DNA of 64,000 nucleotides, taken from NCBI RefSeq assembly GCF_000212395.1, contig NC_015499.1, positions 895,501-959,500 of the forward strand. The letters run 5' to 3'. The stretch is from Thermodesulfobium narugense DSM 14796 (GTDB lineage Bacteria > Thermodesulfobiota > Thermodesulfobiia > Thermodesulfobiales > Thermodesulfobiaceae). The notes under the pieces were generated by a model that was given only the letters and a program-made list of their open reading frames with translations, ran no database searches and was not told the origin of the DNA. The translations under genes and the position numbers were made by a program. Shown piece by piece: positions 55,207 to 63,529 of this stretch; position 1 is the first letter of the stretch, and each line of letters opens with the position of its first letter.

Positions 55207-55779
55207 CTAGTGTTCAGATAGATTATAAGTTTTATAAAATTGTTCTGCATATGTTATATATTTGCCATCACGATAAGTGCTCCACGGTGAAAAATTTTGT
55301 CCGTTTCCTGAAATATAAATTGCAAATTTTGCATTATTATAAGGATCTAATAGCCAACTAACCTGATCGTTCCAGTTACATATGCCAAAAACTTTGCACA
55401 AAGTTTTACCATGAGCTAATAAATTAATTTGAAACAAGCCTACAGAATATTCAGGCAAAGAAGCCCTACCAGAACTTAGAAGTATTCCGCCATTTGGATT
55501 ATCTATAATAATATTTGGATTATAATTACTCTCCGCCCCAGCTATCCCAACCATTTCAACTGCTTTATCGTATGGCACGTCATTTTTTAAAAGAAATGTA
55601 AAGAGTGTCTTGGGCAAAAATGCATTGTAATTATAGGTTTGAACTTTTATATTTTGCCACATGCCAAAATTTTCATTTGATGCATAAGAAAAAGATTGAA
55701 TAAGAGTTAAGTTAAAGTAATAAAAAAAAATGATAAAGAATATATTCTTAAGCACCCTTCTATTTAAGATAAAACCCAA
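55207..55779 (-). CDS. SLT-like lytic transglycosylase, exported
   Basis: A 190-residue protein with a signal-type N-terminus (hydrophobic NIFFIIFFYYFNLTLIQSFSYA). The catalytic motif VGIAGAESNYNP holds the likely active Glu, SVGLFQINLLAHG is the family's GLxQI equivalent, and DPYNNAKFAIYISGNGQNFSPWSTY is the C-terminal lysozyme-like part. It would cleave peptidoglycan. I prefer TTG 55779 with AAGGGG upstream; ATG 55788 overlaps that ribosome site. No partner phage or secretion genes are nearby. Confidence 0.82.
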   Translation of the reverse strand: MGFILNRRVLKNIFFIIFFYYFNLTLIQSFSYASNENFGMWQNIKVQTYNYNAFLPKTLFTFLLKNDVPYDKAVEMVGIAGAESNYNPNIIIDNPNGGILLSSGRASLPEYSVGLFQINLLAHGKTLCKVFGICNWNDQVSWLLDPYNNAKFAIYISGNGQNFSPWSTYRDGKYITYAEQFYKTYNLSEH

Positions 55780-55850
55780 ACCTATCATCCCCTTAGTATT
55801 TTAATAATTTTTTTAAAAAAAATTATAAAGAATATAACATATAAAAATTT

Positions 55851-55992
55851 TTAATAATAATTCTTTGGAACACAACCCTCGTTAATTAGATTTGATAAAG
55901 TTTCACCAACATAAATGAGTTCTATACATTATTCAAGTTCTGATTACCTGTTCATCAGTGCTGCAAAGGATAACTATTACTTTAGATCTCAT
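55851..55992 (-). pseudogene. Remnant of a small gene, frame broken
   Basis: ATG 55992 has GGGAGGG upstream and reads MRSKVIVILCSTDEQVIRT, then stops at 55933. A different frame continues GELIYVGETLSNLINEGCVPKNYY to a stop at 55851. Both halves look like one protein of about 47 residues, separated by a frameshift and an extra stop near 55925-55935. The family is not recognised. Confidence 0.4.
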
Positions 55993-56009
55993 ATTAACCC
56001 TCCCAATTT

Positions 56010-56780
56010 TTAAGATAAAAGTTTTTTAACTTTGTCGTGTAACAAAAAATTTGAAGCTAATATCTGATCAGATTGTCCAATTATATATTCGTTACCATTA
56101 TAGTCTGTTACTTTTCCCCCAGCTTCACTAACCAAAAGTATTCCAGCAGCAACATCCCAAGGCTTTAATCCATCTTCATAAAAAGCATCCAATCTACCAC
56201 ATGCAACATAAGCCAGATCTTGTGCAGCAGCACCTGGTCTTCTAATCCCTCTTACATTTATTACAACGTTTTTAAATCTACTGAGTATCTTTTCATAATT
56301 TTCATGAATTGAATAAGGAAATCCTGTGCCAACAAGGCTTCTTTCCAGCTTATCTTCTTTACTTACAGAAATTCTTTTTTCATTAAGAAATGCGCCCTCG
56401 CCTTTAACAGCAAGAAAAAGTTCATTTAACAATGGTACATAAACTAAACCAACTTTTATTTCGTTATTTTTTATATAAGCAATAGATATAGCAAACCATG
56501 GAAGTCTATGAACGAAATTCGTTGTTCCATCCAAAGGATCGATAACCCATGTGGAGTCAAGATTATAAGTATTTTTCGAATTCTCTTCGGCTATTATTTC
56601 GTCGAGTGGGAATTCAGATTTTATAATACTTACAATTTTTTCTTGAGAAGCAATGTCAGCATCAGTAACCATATCGATCTTGCCCTTAAACCTTGTATTT
56701 AATTCATTTGAATAATAATATTTTAAAATTTCGCCCGCCTCTAACGCGCATTTTTTAATTACTTCTATTCTTTTTTCCAA
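56010..56780 (-). CDS. suhB: Inositol-1-monophosphatase family protein
   Basis: A 256-residue Mg2+-dependent phosphatase. The metal motifs are IIAEENS, WVIDPLDGTTNFVHRLPWF (with DPxDGT) and the C-terminal GLKPWDVAAGILLVSEAGG, all typical of IMPases. It removes phosphate from inositol monophosphate or related small molecules. The start is TTG 56780, with AAGGAG seven bases upstream; a longer in-frame open reading to 56801 lacks a ribosome site. The remnant gene lies after it. Confidence 0.9.
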   Translation of the reverse strand: MEKRIEVIKKCALEAGEILKYYYSNELNTRFKGKIDMVTDADIASQEKIVSIIKSEFPLDEIIAEENSKNTYNLDSTWVIDPLDGTTNFVHRLPWFAISIAYIKNNEIKVGLVYVPLLNELFLAVKGEGAFLNEKRISVSKEDKLERSLVGTGFPYSIHENYEKILSRFKNVVINVRGIRRPGAAAQDLAYVACGRLDAFYEDGLKPWDVAAGILLVSEAGGKVTDYNGNEYIIGQSDQILASNFLLHDKVKKLLS

Positions 56781-56905
56781 ATTTATGCTCCTTATAAACA
56801 ATTTTAGGAACTATTATAACTCAGTTTTAAAATTTTTCTTTTAAAATGCAACAGTAAGCAACAAGCAAATCAGAATTTTTCACAAAATTGTTATAAAATA
56901 TTATT

Positions 56906-57955
56906 ATGAATTACTTTAACTTTATATCATTTTTAATAGCTTTTCTTGGATTTCAAATTTTAGCGATTGGTTCTATAAGAATAAAAAACGTATTAACTCT
57001 AATTACTACTTTTCTTATTTTAAGTGCTTTAAACTTTCTGCCTTTAGCTTTTTTTTACATATTAAACTTACAAATTAACGTTATATATTTTATATTTTCA
57101 TTATTAGCGCAATCAATAATCATAACTCAGTTCATTGAAAAAACTTCAATAAAGATTATTTTAGTATATTCAATATTTCAAGCCTTATTGATTTATCCAT
57201 TTTATTCTTTTTTATTTTTATTATTCTTAAAAATATTCAGCATTTATCAGTCGGATCATTTCACTTTCATTTTCTTGGTAGCACTATACTCTTCAATATC
57301 CAGTCTTTCTGTTAGTCAGTTTATTGGACCACGTATTGGAAGATTTACAAAGGATGGAAGGCCCATGGCAATACCTGGAAATAATATAATATTTATTTAT
57401 TTTGGTTCATTGACTTTCATATTTTCTATAATAAACTTCTTTCAGGAATTTGATCCCCATTGGTTACAATTTGTTTTTTCAAATTTTTCTTTATCAATTT
57501 TAGCTAGTTCACTATCTTCTATCTTTATCGCAAAAAAAATAGATCCCTTAATTTTAATCTCATCACTTTTTTCATTTATGATATTTACTGTAGCTAGTAA
57601 TTTAATTAGTCCACCATATGTTGTTTTGGCTTTAACGTTTATAATATCATTTATAAATATATATATACAAAACAAAGTAGAAATAAAATTTTTGTTTGAT
57701 GACCCGCTTTTTCTTACAGTGCCAGTTGCAATAAGTCTTATTTCTTTAATAATTATTTTTAGCTTAATAAGTGGATTTGGTGTTCTTTTTATTTTTATTA
57801 TTTCTACCGGTTATATCTGGTTATCAAATTTAATTATCATAAAACTAATAAATAAATTCTCAAGCTTAAGATATCATCCTAATCAGGAAGAAATTGGTTC
57901 TGATCTTTATGAAATTGGTTATGAAGTAAATCCAAAAATATTTAAGGATTTTTGA
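56906..57955 (+). CDS. Ammonium-transporter (Amt) homologue without twin histidines
   Basis: A 349-residue membrane protein with about ten hydrophobic segments. Several Amt motifs are recognisable in order: FIEKTSIKIILVYSIFQALLIYP aligns to the AERxxF...LVYP region, IGPRIGRFTKDGRPMAIPGNN to the GPRxG...P-x-N segment, LFDDPLFLTV to DDPxDVFGVH, and LRYHPNQEEIGSDLYEIGYE to the cytoplasmic tail of Amt. Counting from these, Ala126 and Val274 stand where AmtB has its pore histidines H168 and H318, so classical ammonium conduction is unlikely. Its 3' end overlaps the ANTAR regulator gene on the opposite strand by 14 bases. It may act as a sensor for the kinase encoded next door (inference). TGTTATAAA at 56889-56897 suggests a leaderless start. 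Confidence 0.65.
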   Translation: MNYFNFISFLIAFLGFQILAIGSIRIKNVLTLITTFLILSALNFLPLAFFYILNLQINVIYFIFSLLAQSIIITQFIEKTSIKIILVYSIFQALLIYPFYSFLFLLFLKIFSIYQSDHFTFIFLVALYSSISSLSVSQFIGPRIGRFTKDGRPMAIPGNNIIFIYFGSLTFIFSIINFFQEFDPHWLQFVFSNFSLSILASSLSSIFIAKKIDPLILISSLFSFMIFTVASNLISPPYVVLALTFIISFINIYIQNKVEIKFLFDDPLFLTVPVAISLISLIIIFSLISGFGVLFIFIISTGYIWLSNLIIIKLINKFSSLRYHPNQEEIGSDLYEIGYEVNPKIFKDF

Positions 57956-58571
57956 TCTCCTCAGGTATACTCTTAGTTTTTAAAATCAACTCAGAAAGCT
58001 CTTTTAAAGAAATTCTATTTTTCATTGAGTATTCTTGCATCCTTTTGTGTATCTCGTTTTCGCTCAAGCGAGTTTGTTCTATTATAAATAGTTTTGCACG
58101 ATATAGCGAATTTTTCGTTTTAATTGACTCTTCAAGCTCAAAATTTTTTTCTTTTAAAATTTTATTATCTTTGTATCTTTCAAATGCTAAGAGAATAGCG
58201 CTCTTCAGTTCGCTAATTCTATATGGTTTTAGTAAGTAAGAAAAAGCGCCAATTTTAGATGCTCTTTCTATAAAATCTTTATTGTTATAAGCAGTCAAGA
58301 AAACAACAGCGCCCAAATTTTCATTTTTCAACTTCTCAGCCAACTTTAAACCGTCCATGTGTGGCATCATAATATCTACAATGCTTACATCAGGCCTTAA
58401 TCTTATTATTTCAGAAAATGCCTGAGCACCATCTTTAGCTTCTCCAATAACCTCGAAACCCTCTTTTTCTAATTCTTCCTTCATATCCAGTCTAATCAGA
58501 AATTCATCGTCAGCAATAAAAACTCTTATTTGATTTTTACCTTTAGTTGACTGCTTAATATCACCTTTCAA
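57942..58571 (-). CDS. Response regulator with ANTAR RNA-binding domain
   Basis: A 209-residue two-component regulator. The receiver domain has the acidic pair Asp21-Asp22, the phospho-acceptor Asp66 in SIVDIMMP and Lys115 in LLKPYR. The C-terminal ANTAR domain (RAKLFIIEQTRLSENEIHKRMQEYSMKNRISL) binds tandem hairpins in RNA to prevent termination in known cases (NasR, EutV). TTG 58571 follows GGAGGT. It comes right after the kinase gene and is convergent with the Amt homologue. Confidence 0.9.
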   Translation of the reverse strand: MKGDIKQSTKGKNQIRVFIADDEFLIRLDMKEELEKEGFEVIGEAKDGAQAFSEIIRLRPDVSIVDIMMPHMDGLKLAEKLKNENLGAVVFLTAYNNKDFIERASKIGAFSYLLKPYRISELKSAILLAFERYKDNKILKEKNFELEESIKTKNSLYRAKLFIIEQTRLSENEIHKRMQEYSMKNRISLKELSELILKTKSIPEEIKNP

Positions 58572-58605
58572 GCTTTACCTCCAAAACTTTTATTTAAAAA
58601 TTATA

Positions 58606-59856
58606 TCAAAAGTTTTCTAAGATAATTTCAAACAAAGATCCCTTTTTTGTAGATAGCCGAGTAAAAGAAGCATTCAAACCATCAATTAAAAGGGCCTTTA
58701 CAAGGTCACTGCCGTGTCCCTTAGAAGCAGGCTCTTCAGCTTTAAATTCGCCAAAATCTTGATAGGTAATTCTAATTTTTTCAAAACTTTTAACTATTGA
58801 GATAAATATCTTAGATTGTTCTTCTGTTAAAAATGCATGTTTTACTGAATTTTGCATTAGTTCGATGAGCGCAAGTATTAATAGTAATATTTTTTGATAC
58901 TCACCTATAAGATCACCATAAACGTACAACTTCTCTTTTCCAGAATTAGTTATAACTTTAAACAAGTTCTCTAATAGCGTCTTAAGAGAGACCTCCTCAG
59001 AAAGTTTGATTAATTGTTCGTGTACCTTTGCCAAGCATTCAAGTTTTATTGAAATATCATCAATAAGTTCTCTATCGGATAATCTTCGTGACTTTATATT
59101 TAATATACTTTTAATTATTTGAAGATTATTTTTAATCATATGATTAATTTCTTTCATTGTATTTAATTGTTTTTGTTTTTCAACTTCAAGTAATAATTTT
59201 TTTGATAGGTCCCTTACGACTATAACAAAATATTTCAATTTATTTTCCCTAAAAATTGGGTAAAAGTCTAACTTCGCTATATAATTTTCATTTTTAAGAG
59301 TTTTTGTAAAAAATTTTGGGCTTATAAATTTACTTTTTGAAAGAAATTCTTTCCAAATACCTCTATTGTAAAAATCAATAACATTTGTAGCCTTTGTACA
59401 AATTAGTTTTGCATTAGAGGAAGCATACAATTCATTTGCATTCTCATCTAAAATAACAATTCCATCTTCAGACGAAAAATCACTTTCAAAAAGATTTTTA
59501 CATGGGTTAGAATTAAGAGATTCAAGAATAAGAGTATTTTTAAACTCATTAAATTCTTTAAAATTTGGTGTATTTTTTGTGTTAAATTTGAACATAATAT
59601 ATGTACTGTAATCCAAATAGTAATATTCTTCAAAATATGTGTTGCCTTTTTCTTTATAAAAAAAAGGCAACACATAGTCTTTGTAACGATTTTTTTTTGC
59701 AAAGTCTAAAAATTTTTTTGATATTGTAATTGTTTCCTTATTATTTATGATTGTTTCGATATTATAAGTATTTTCGCCAGAAAAACTTATCAAAAAAACT
59801 TCAACATTAAAAACATTTGATATAAATTTAAATCTCCACTTTTCATTTGATATCAT
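58606..59856 (-). CDS. Sensor histidine kinase, HisKA_2 (PdtaS/EutW) type
   Basis: A 416-residue soluble sensor kinase. A PAS-like region around residues 130-220 precedes the phospho-acceptor motif NHMIKNNLQII (His239). The ATPase domain has the N box ALIELMQNSVKHAF and a G2-like GHGSDLVKALLI. This HisKA_2 class typically partners ANTAR regulators (PdtaS/PdtaR, EutW/EutV), here encoded 34 bases downstream. There are no membrane helices, so an external signal would need a separate receptor. The start overlaps pyrE by four bases. Confidence 0.87.
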   Translation of the reverse strand: MISNEKWRFKFISNVFNVEVFLISFSGENTYNIETIINNKETITISKKFLDFAKKNRYKDYVLPFFYKEKGNTYFEEYYYLDYSTYIMFKFNTKNTPNFKEFNEFKNTLILESLNSNPCKNLFESDFSSEDGIVILDENANELYASSNAKLICTKATNVIDFYNRGIWKEFLSKSKFISPKFFTKTLKNENYIAKLDFYPIFRENKLKYFVIVVRDLSKKLLLEVEKQKQLNTMKEINHMIKNNLQIIKSILNIKSRRLSDRELIDDISIKLECLAKVHEQLIKLSEEVSLKTLLENLFKVITNSGKEKLYVYGDLIGEYQKILLLILALIELMQNSVKHAFLTEEQSKIFISIVKSFEKIRITYQDFGEFKAEEPASKGHGSDLVKALLIDGLNASFTRLSTKKGSLFEIILENF

Positions 59857-60470
59857 AAATTTTGCAATTTCTTACCCTTACCAAGGTCAGTATTAATAGG
59901 AATATTTCTTTTACATAAAGGACATTCTTCAGGTTCATATGATTTAAAATCAATACTTAAAAGGCTTGTCAAAAAGGGCGAGTCTATATCTTTGGCTTTT
60001 ACTTGGCCTCTATTTACCAAGCAGACACTGCCCTGAACAATTCCTTTACAATCTCTTACTGCATTAATTACCTTTTTTATCGATGAACCTGTAGTAAGGA
60101 TGTCATCGACTACTAAAATTTTTTTATTTTCAACAACCTTGTCATAGCCTCTTTTTAAAACTCTTCTCCCGTTTACCTCTTCAGAAAATACAGACAATAT
60201 CTCAGTGTTTTTTAAATTTGAACTGTGATAAGCAATCCATTGTGAAAGTATTACCCCACCAATTGTAGGCGCACAAACAACCTCAAAATCTATATCTTTT
60301 ACCATCATTGACATCTTCAGACAAAGTTCTGAAACGACTTTCGGTTTTATATAGATAGCATCTTTATTAATATAAACTTCACCATGTTTACCAGATGTGT
60401 ATAAAAAATGTCCATAAACAATTGCGTTATGTTTTTTTAAAAAAACTAATACTTCGTTGTTCTCACTCAT
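59853..60470 (-). CDS. pyrE: Orotate phosphoribosyltransferase
   Basis: A 205-residue enzyme adding phosphoribose to orotate to give OMP. The PRPP motif VVDDILTTGSS is intact. An unusual C-terminal tail contains CPLCKRNIP, a CxxC pair that I would expect to bind zinc, known in some OPRT branches. It overlaps pyrF by four bases, and the kinase gene start overlaps its stop by four bases, so pyrimidine synthesis and signalling genes form one operon. Confidence 0.93.
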   Translation of the reverse strand: MSENNEVLVFLKKHNAIVYGHFLYTSGKHGEVYINKDAIYIKPKVVSELCLKMSMMVKDIDFEVVCAPTIGGVILSQWIAYHSSNLKNTEILSVFSEEVNGRRVLKRGYDKVVENKKILVVDDILTTGSSIKKVINAVRDCKGIVQGSVCLVNRGQVKAKDIDSPFLTSLLSIDFKSYEPEECPLCKRNIPINTDLGKGKKLQNL

Positions 60471-61165
60471 TTACTGAACTCCTCAATAATAGATTTTAGG
60501 GCATCTGTTGGTTTTAAATTGTTACCTGGTTTTATCACAGGTCGACCAACTACAATATATGTTGCACCATTTAATTTTGCTTCATATGGTGTTGCAAATC
60601 TCTCTTGATCATATTTGAAACTCCATGATGGCCTTATCCCCGGTACAACAAAGTAGCAATCAGGAAATTCCTTTTTTAAGGGTTTTAACTCATGAGGGCT
60701 ACACACAAAACCTCTTAGTCCAGCATCATAACCAATTCTTACAAATTTTTTTACAATATCAATAGTATCTTCTTGATTATAAATTTTTTTTGCTTCTTCT
60801 TCAGAAAAACTAGTTAAAAGAGTTACCCCTAAAAGTTCGACTTTACTTTTGTTATCAACGCTGTTTAAAGCTTCTTTTATCATTTTTGGACCGCCACTAA
60901 CGTGTATAGTAATCATATCAATATCTAGCTTCGTAAGATTTTTAATAGCTTTACTTACCGTATTAGGAATATCATACAATTTCATATCTAGAAATACATT
61001 ACACTCAAAGGATTTTACAATTCTTACAGATTCTTTTATGCCAATAGAAGAAATCATTTGATAGCCTATTTTAAACCACTTTGTTAAAGATGAGAGTTCT
61101 TTAACTCTTTCTTCTATTTCTCTTAAATCTTCTAGATCAAGTGCAACTATTACATTTGATTCCAA
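60467..61165 (-). CDS. pyrF: Orotidine 5'-phosphate decarboxylase
   Basis: A 232-residue enzyme converting OMP to UMP. The catalytic core VFLDMKLYDIPNTV, the N-terminal VALDLEDL and the C-terminal phosphate site VGRPVIKPGN are all present. It lies upstream of pyrE in the same direction with a four-base overlap. The next upstream gene is the AMIN-domain protein, 50 bases away. Confidence 0.95.
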   Translation of the reverse strand: MESNVIVALDLEDLREIEERVKELSSLTKWFKIGYQMISSIGIKESVRIVKSFECNVFLDMKLYDIPNTVSKAIKNLTKLDIDMITIHVSGGPKMIKEALNSVDNKSKVELLGVTLLTSFSEEEAKKIYNQEDTIDIVKKFVRIGYDAGLRGFVCSPHELKPLKKEFPDCYFVVPGIRPSWSFKYDQERFATPYEAKLNGATYIVVGRPVIKPGNNLKPTDALKSIIEEFSK

Positions 61166-61215
61166 TTTATCACCATCCAGTGTGCTTATTGTAGTCCACT
61201 TAGTTTATATGGAAT

Positions 61216-62269
61216 TTAAAAGATAGCTCGAAGTATTCCAACAATTGTTTTACCTAATACCTTATCTATTCCTTCTGCAGATTCTTTAGTTTTACTTCCT
61301 TCAATTGTAGGGTTTGACACGTTATGCTGTGATTCTTGAGAGTTAGATGCAATGTAATTTGGAGAAGAATATTCTACAATAGAATTGTTAATCAAAGCTA
61401 TTTTTTGCTGTTCAGACAAATTTTTAGTTGTATTTATCCAGTCTCTATTTCCCTCTTCATTAAATATTGCGCATAAAACTATTTCTTGCTGTTCAAGTGA
61501 GAGACTAGAAAAATTCGTATCTGCACTTATGTTCAAACCTGATCTATTGCAATACCTTATAACATCGTTTAAATATCTGGAGGAATTATTTTCACTGGGA
61601 GGCGCCCATGTATAAATAATATTCTTTATTGACTCATTTCCGCCATTATAATAACCTGGCTTTCGAATAATATTGTAGTATGCAGCATATATACCAGAAT
61701 TTATATCTTTATAACTATTAAACCCTCCATATTTAGATCTAAGATTGCCTGGATTGTTTGCGCCAGTATTTCCAATAATTTCAGGTTGTCTTTCAATAAA
61801 GTTTGTTCTATAATTTTGCGATGTAGTAGAATTACTTAGAAAATTAGGGACAGGGGAACTCTTATTAATATTCTCTGAGCCATTGTTTATCATTTTAAAA
61901 TTTCCTATATTAACTTCTAAACCATCAGATACCTTAGATACAATATACGGATAATTTTTATCACTTTCTATAACCACTCTAACTTTATTAGGCGTATTTT
62001 GAGCAAAATGAATCTCTTTTGCAATCGGAGATGTCGTCGTAATATTGCCTTTCTTAGAAATAATCGAATTATCGATGTCCAATACAATTCTACCATCAGC
62101 TAGTCTAAAATAATTAAAATTTGGATTACCCTTAACATCGACGAAAACCTCTACCCCATTTTCTGTTGTCTTATAAGAGATATTTTGCACTTTTGGCAGC
62201 GTATCAGCATAAGAAATTCCTATATTTGTAAATAAAAAAATTAAAACTAAAAAACTAAAAAAATTTCAT
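61216..62269 (-). CDS. AMIN-domain, muramidase-like exported protein with frameshifted signal peptide
   Basis: The in-frame part from GTG 62190 (324 residues) has an N-terminal AMIN domain (GVEVFVDVKG, GRIVLDIDNS, KVRVVIESD) and a C-terminal region NNPGNLRSKYGGFNSY...YAAYYN like phage P5-type muramidases. The natural start is further up: ATG 62269 follows GGGGTGAG by six bases. The frame breaks in a run of seven T (62263-62257); with six T the N-terminus would read MKFFSFLVLIFLFTNIGISYA, a proper signal peptide. Without repair or slippage the protein lacks export. Confidence 0.65.
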
Positions 62270-62386
62270 TTCAATCTCACCCCATAAATAAAAAATAATT
62301 AAAAGATTGTCGTCCAGAATATTTGAAAAAATTCTTTTGAGATAAAGTTGACCTAAAATATTATATCATTTTGACTGTCTATGACA

Positions 62387-63529
62387 TTAAAAAACCTGAT
62401 TGAAAAAACATGTTCTTTGTATGTATAACTTTTCATCAAAATAAAAACCTATGAATTCAGAATTTAAAAAATTACACTTTTTTAAAATAAATTTGCCATT
62501 TTCAATATTCTCATTTTTATACCAAAAACTTCTTCCATTTTCAGGTTTTTCTAAAATATCACAAAAATCAACTAAATTTTCTACTTGTAGTTCTCTTTGC
62601 TTAAATATCAAATTTCGTAAAATTAAATAATAAAGGGCGACACTTGCCTGTACAATTCCTGAAAAGCCTAAAATAATTTTTTTTTCACACAAATAAGCAT
62701 AACTATTTTTACCCAAAGGAGTATTAAAAGTCTCAAATATTGGATTAGCTCTTTTATTTAAAACCTTTCTAATAAGATCTCTTTTTCCCTTACCTGTTGA
62801 CCCAATAAAAAGAATAATATCGCTATTCAAGTTTTCTTCTAAGACCTCTTCTAAAAGAGTTACTTCGTCAGCAATTGGTCCTGAATGAATTACATTAAAA
62901 CCATCAAATTGTGCTATAGGAGAAATTATCCAACTTGATAAAGGTATAACGTTAAGTTCATCACTTTTATTGACTAATTCAGTTCCAGTATTAATTATGC
63001 TTAATTTTAATCTTTTAAAAACTCTAACAAATCTAATACCTAAAAGTTCTAAAGCAAATCTATCTTTATAAGAGATTTTTCTGCCTCTTGAAAAAATTTT
63101 TTCACCTGAGGCTAGCTCACTTCCTGGATTTATCCAATTATTTTTAGTATCATCAGCTATGGGGAATACAAAATTGTCTTCAATATTTACTTCTTCTATC
63201 TTAAAAAATTTCAAATCATCATTTAATTCCATTACAGAGGAACCAGTAGCAAGAAATACACAATAACCATCATCTATAAAGAAACTCAACTCATCTTTTG
63301 GATAAATTTCCTTAATTAATTTAAATGGAGGATTACCTTTGCATAAATATCCATCATATTTACTGACAAAATATTTTGGGTAGTTTTCTTTCAAAATTAT
63401 GTCCTCAAACAATATTTCTCCTACACAATCAGAAGACAAAACTTCTTGTGAACCAAGAGGTGGCAAATATTTTAAAAGTTCTTCAACTATTTCTGAATAG
63501 TTTCTTTTTTTTTCCTCACGTTCTTGCAC
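62387..63529 (-). CDS. MoeA-like molybdopterin protein
   Basis: A 380-residue protein with the MoeA arrangement: N-terminal domain SSDCVGEILFEDI with YDGYLCKG, a middle domain SGEKIFSRGRKISYKDRFALELLGI, and a MoCF domain with INTGTELV. The usual TGGVSVGDYD of the MoCF domain is replaced by IGSTGKGKRDL, so catalytic competence is doubtful. It overlaps mogA by 14 bases. Pterin insertion for the aldehyde oxidoreductase is its natural context. Confidence 0.75.
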   Translation of the reverse strand: MQEREEKKRNYSEIVEELLKYLPPLGSQEVLSSDCVGEILFEDIILKENYPKYFVSKYDGYLCKGNPPFKLIKEIYPKDELSFFIDDGYCVFLATGSSVMELNDDLKFFKIEEVNIEDNFVFPIADDTKNNWINPGSELASGEKIFSRGRKISYKDRFALELLGIRFVRVFKRLKLSIINTGTELVNKSDELNVIPLSSWIISPIAQFDGFNVIHSGPIADEVTLLEEVLEENLNSDIILFIGSTGKGKRDLIRKVLNKRANPIFETFNTPLGKNSYAYLCEKKIILGFSGIVQASVALYYLILRNLIFKQRELQVENLVDFCDILEKPENGRSFWYKNENIENGKFILKKCNFLNSEFIGFYFDEKLYIQRTCFFNQVF

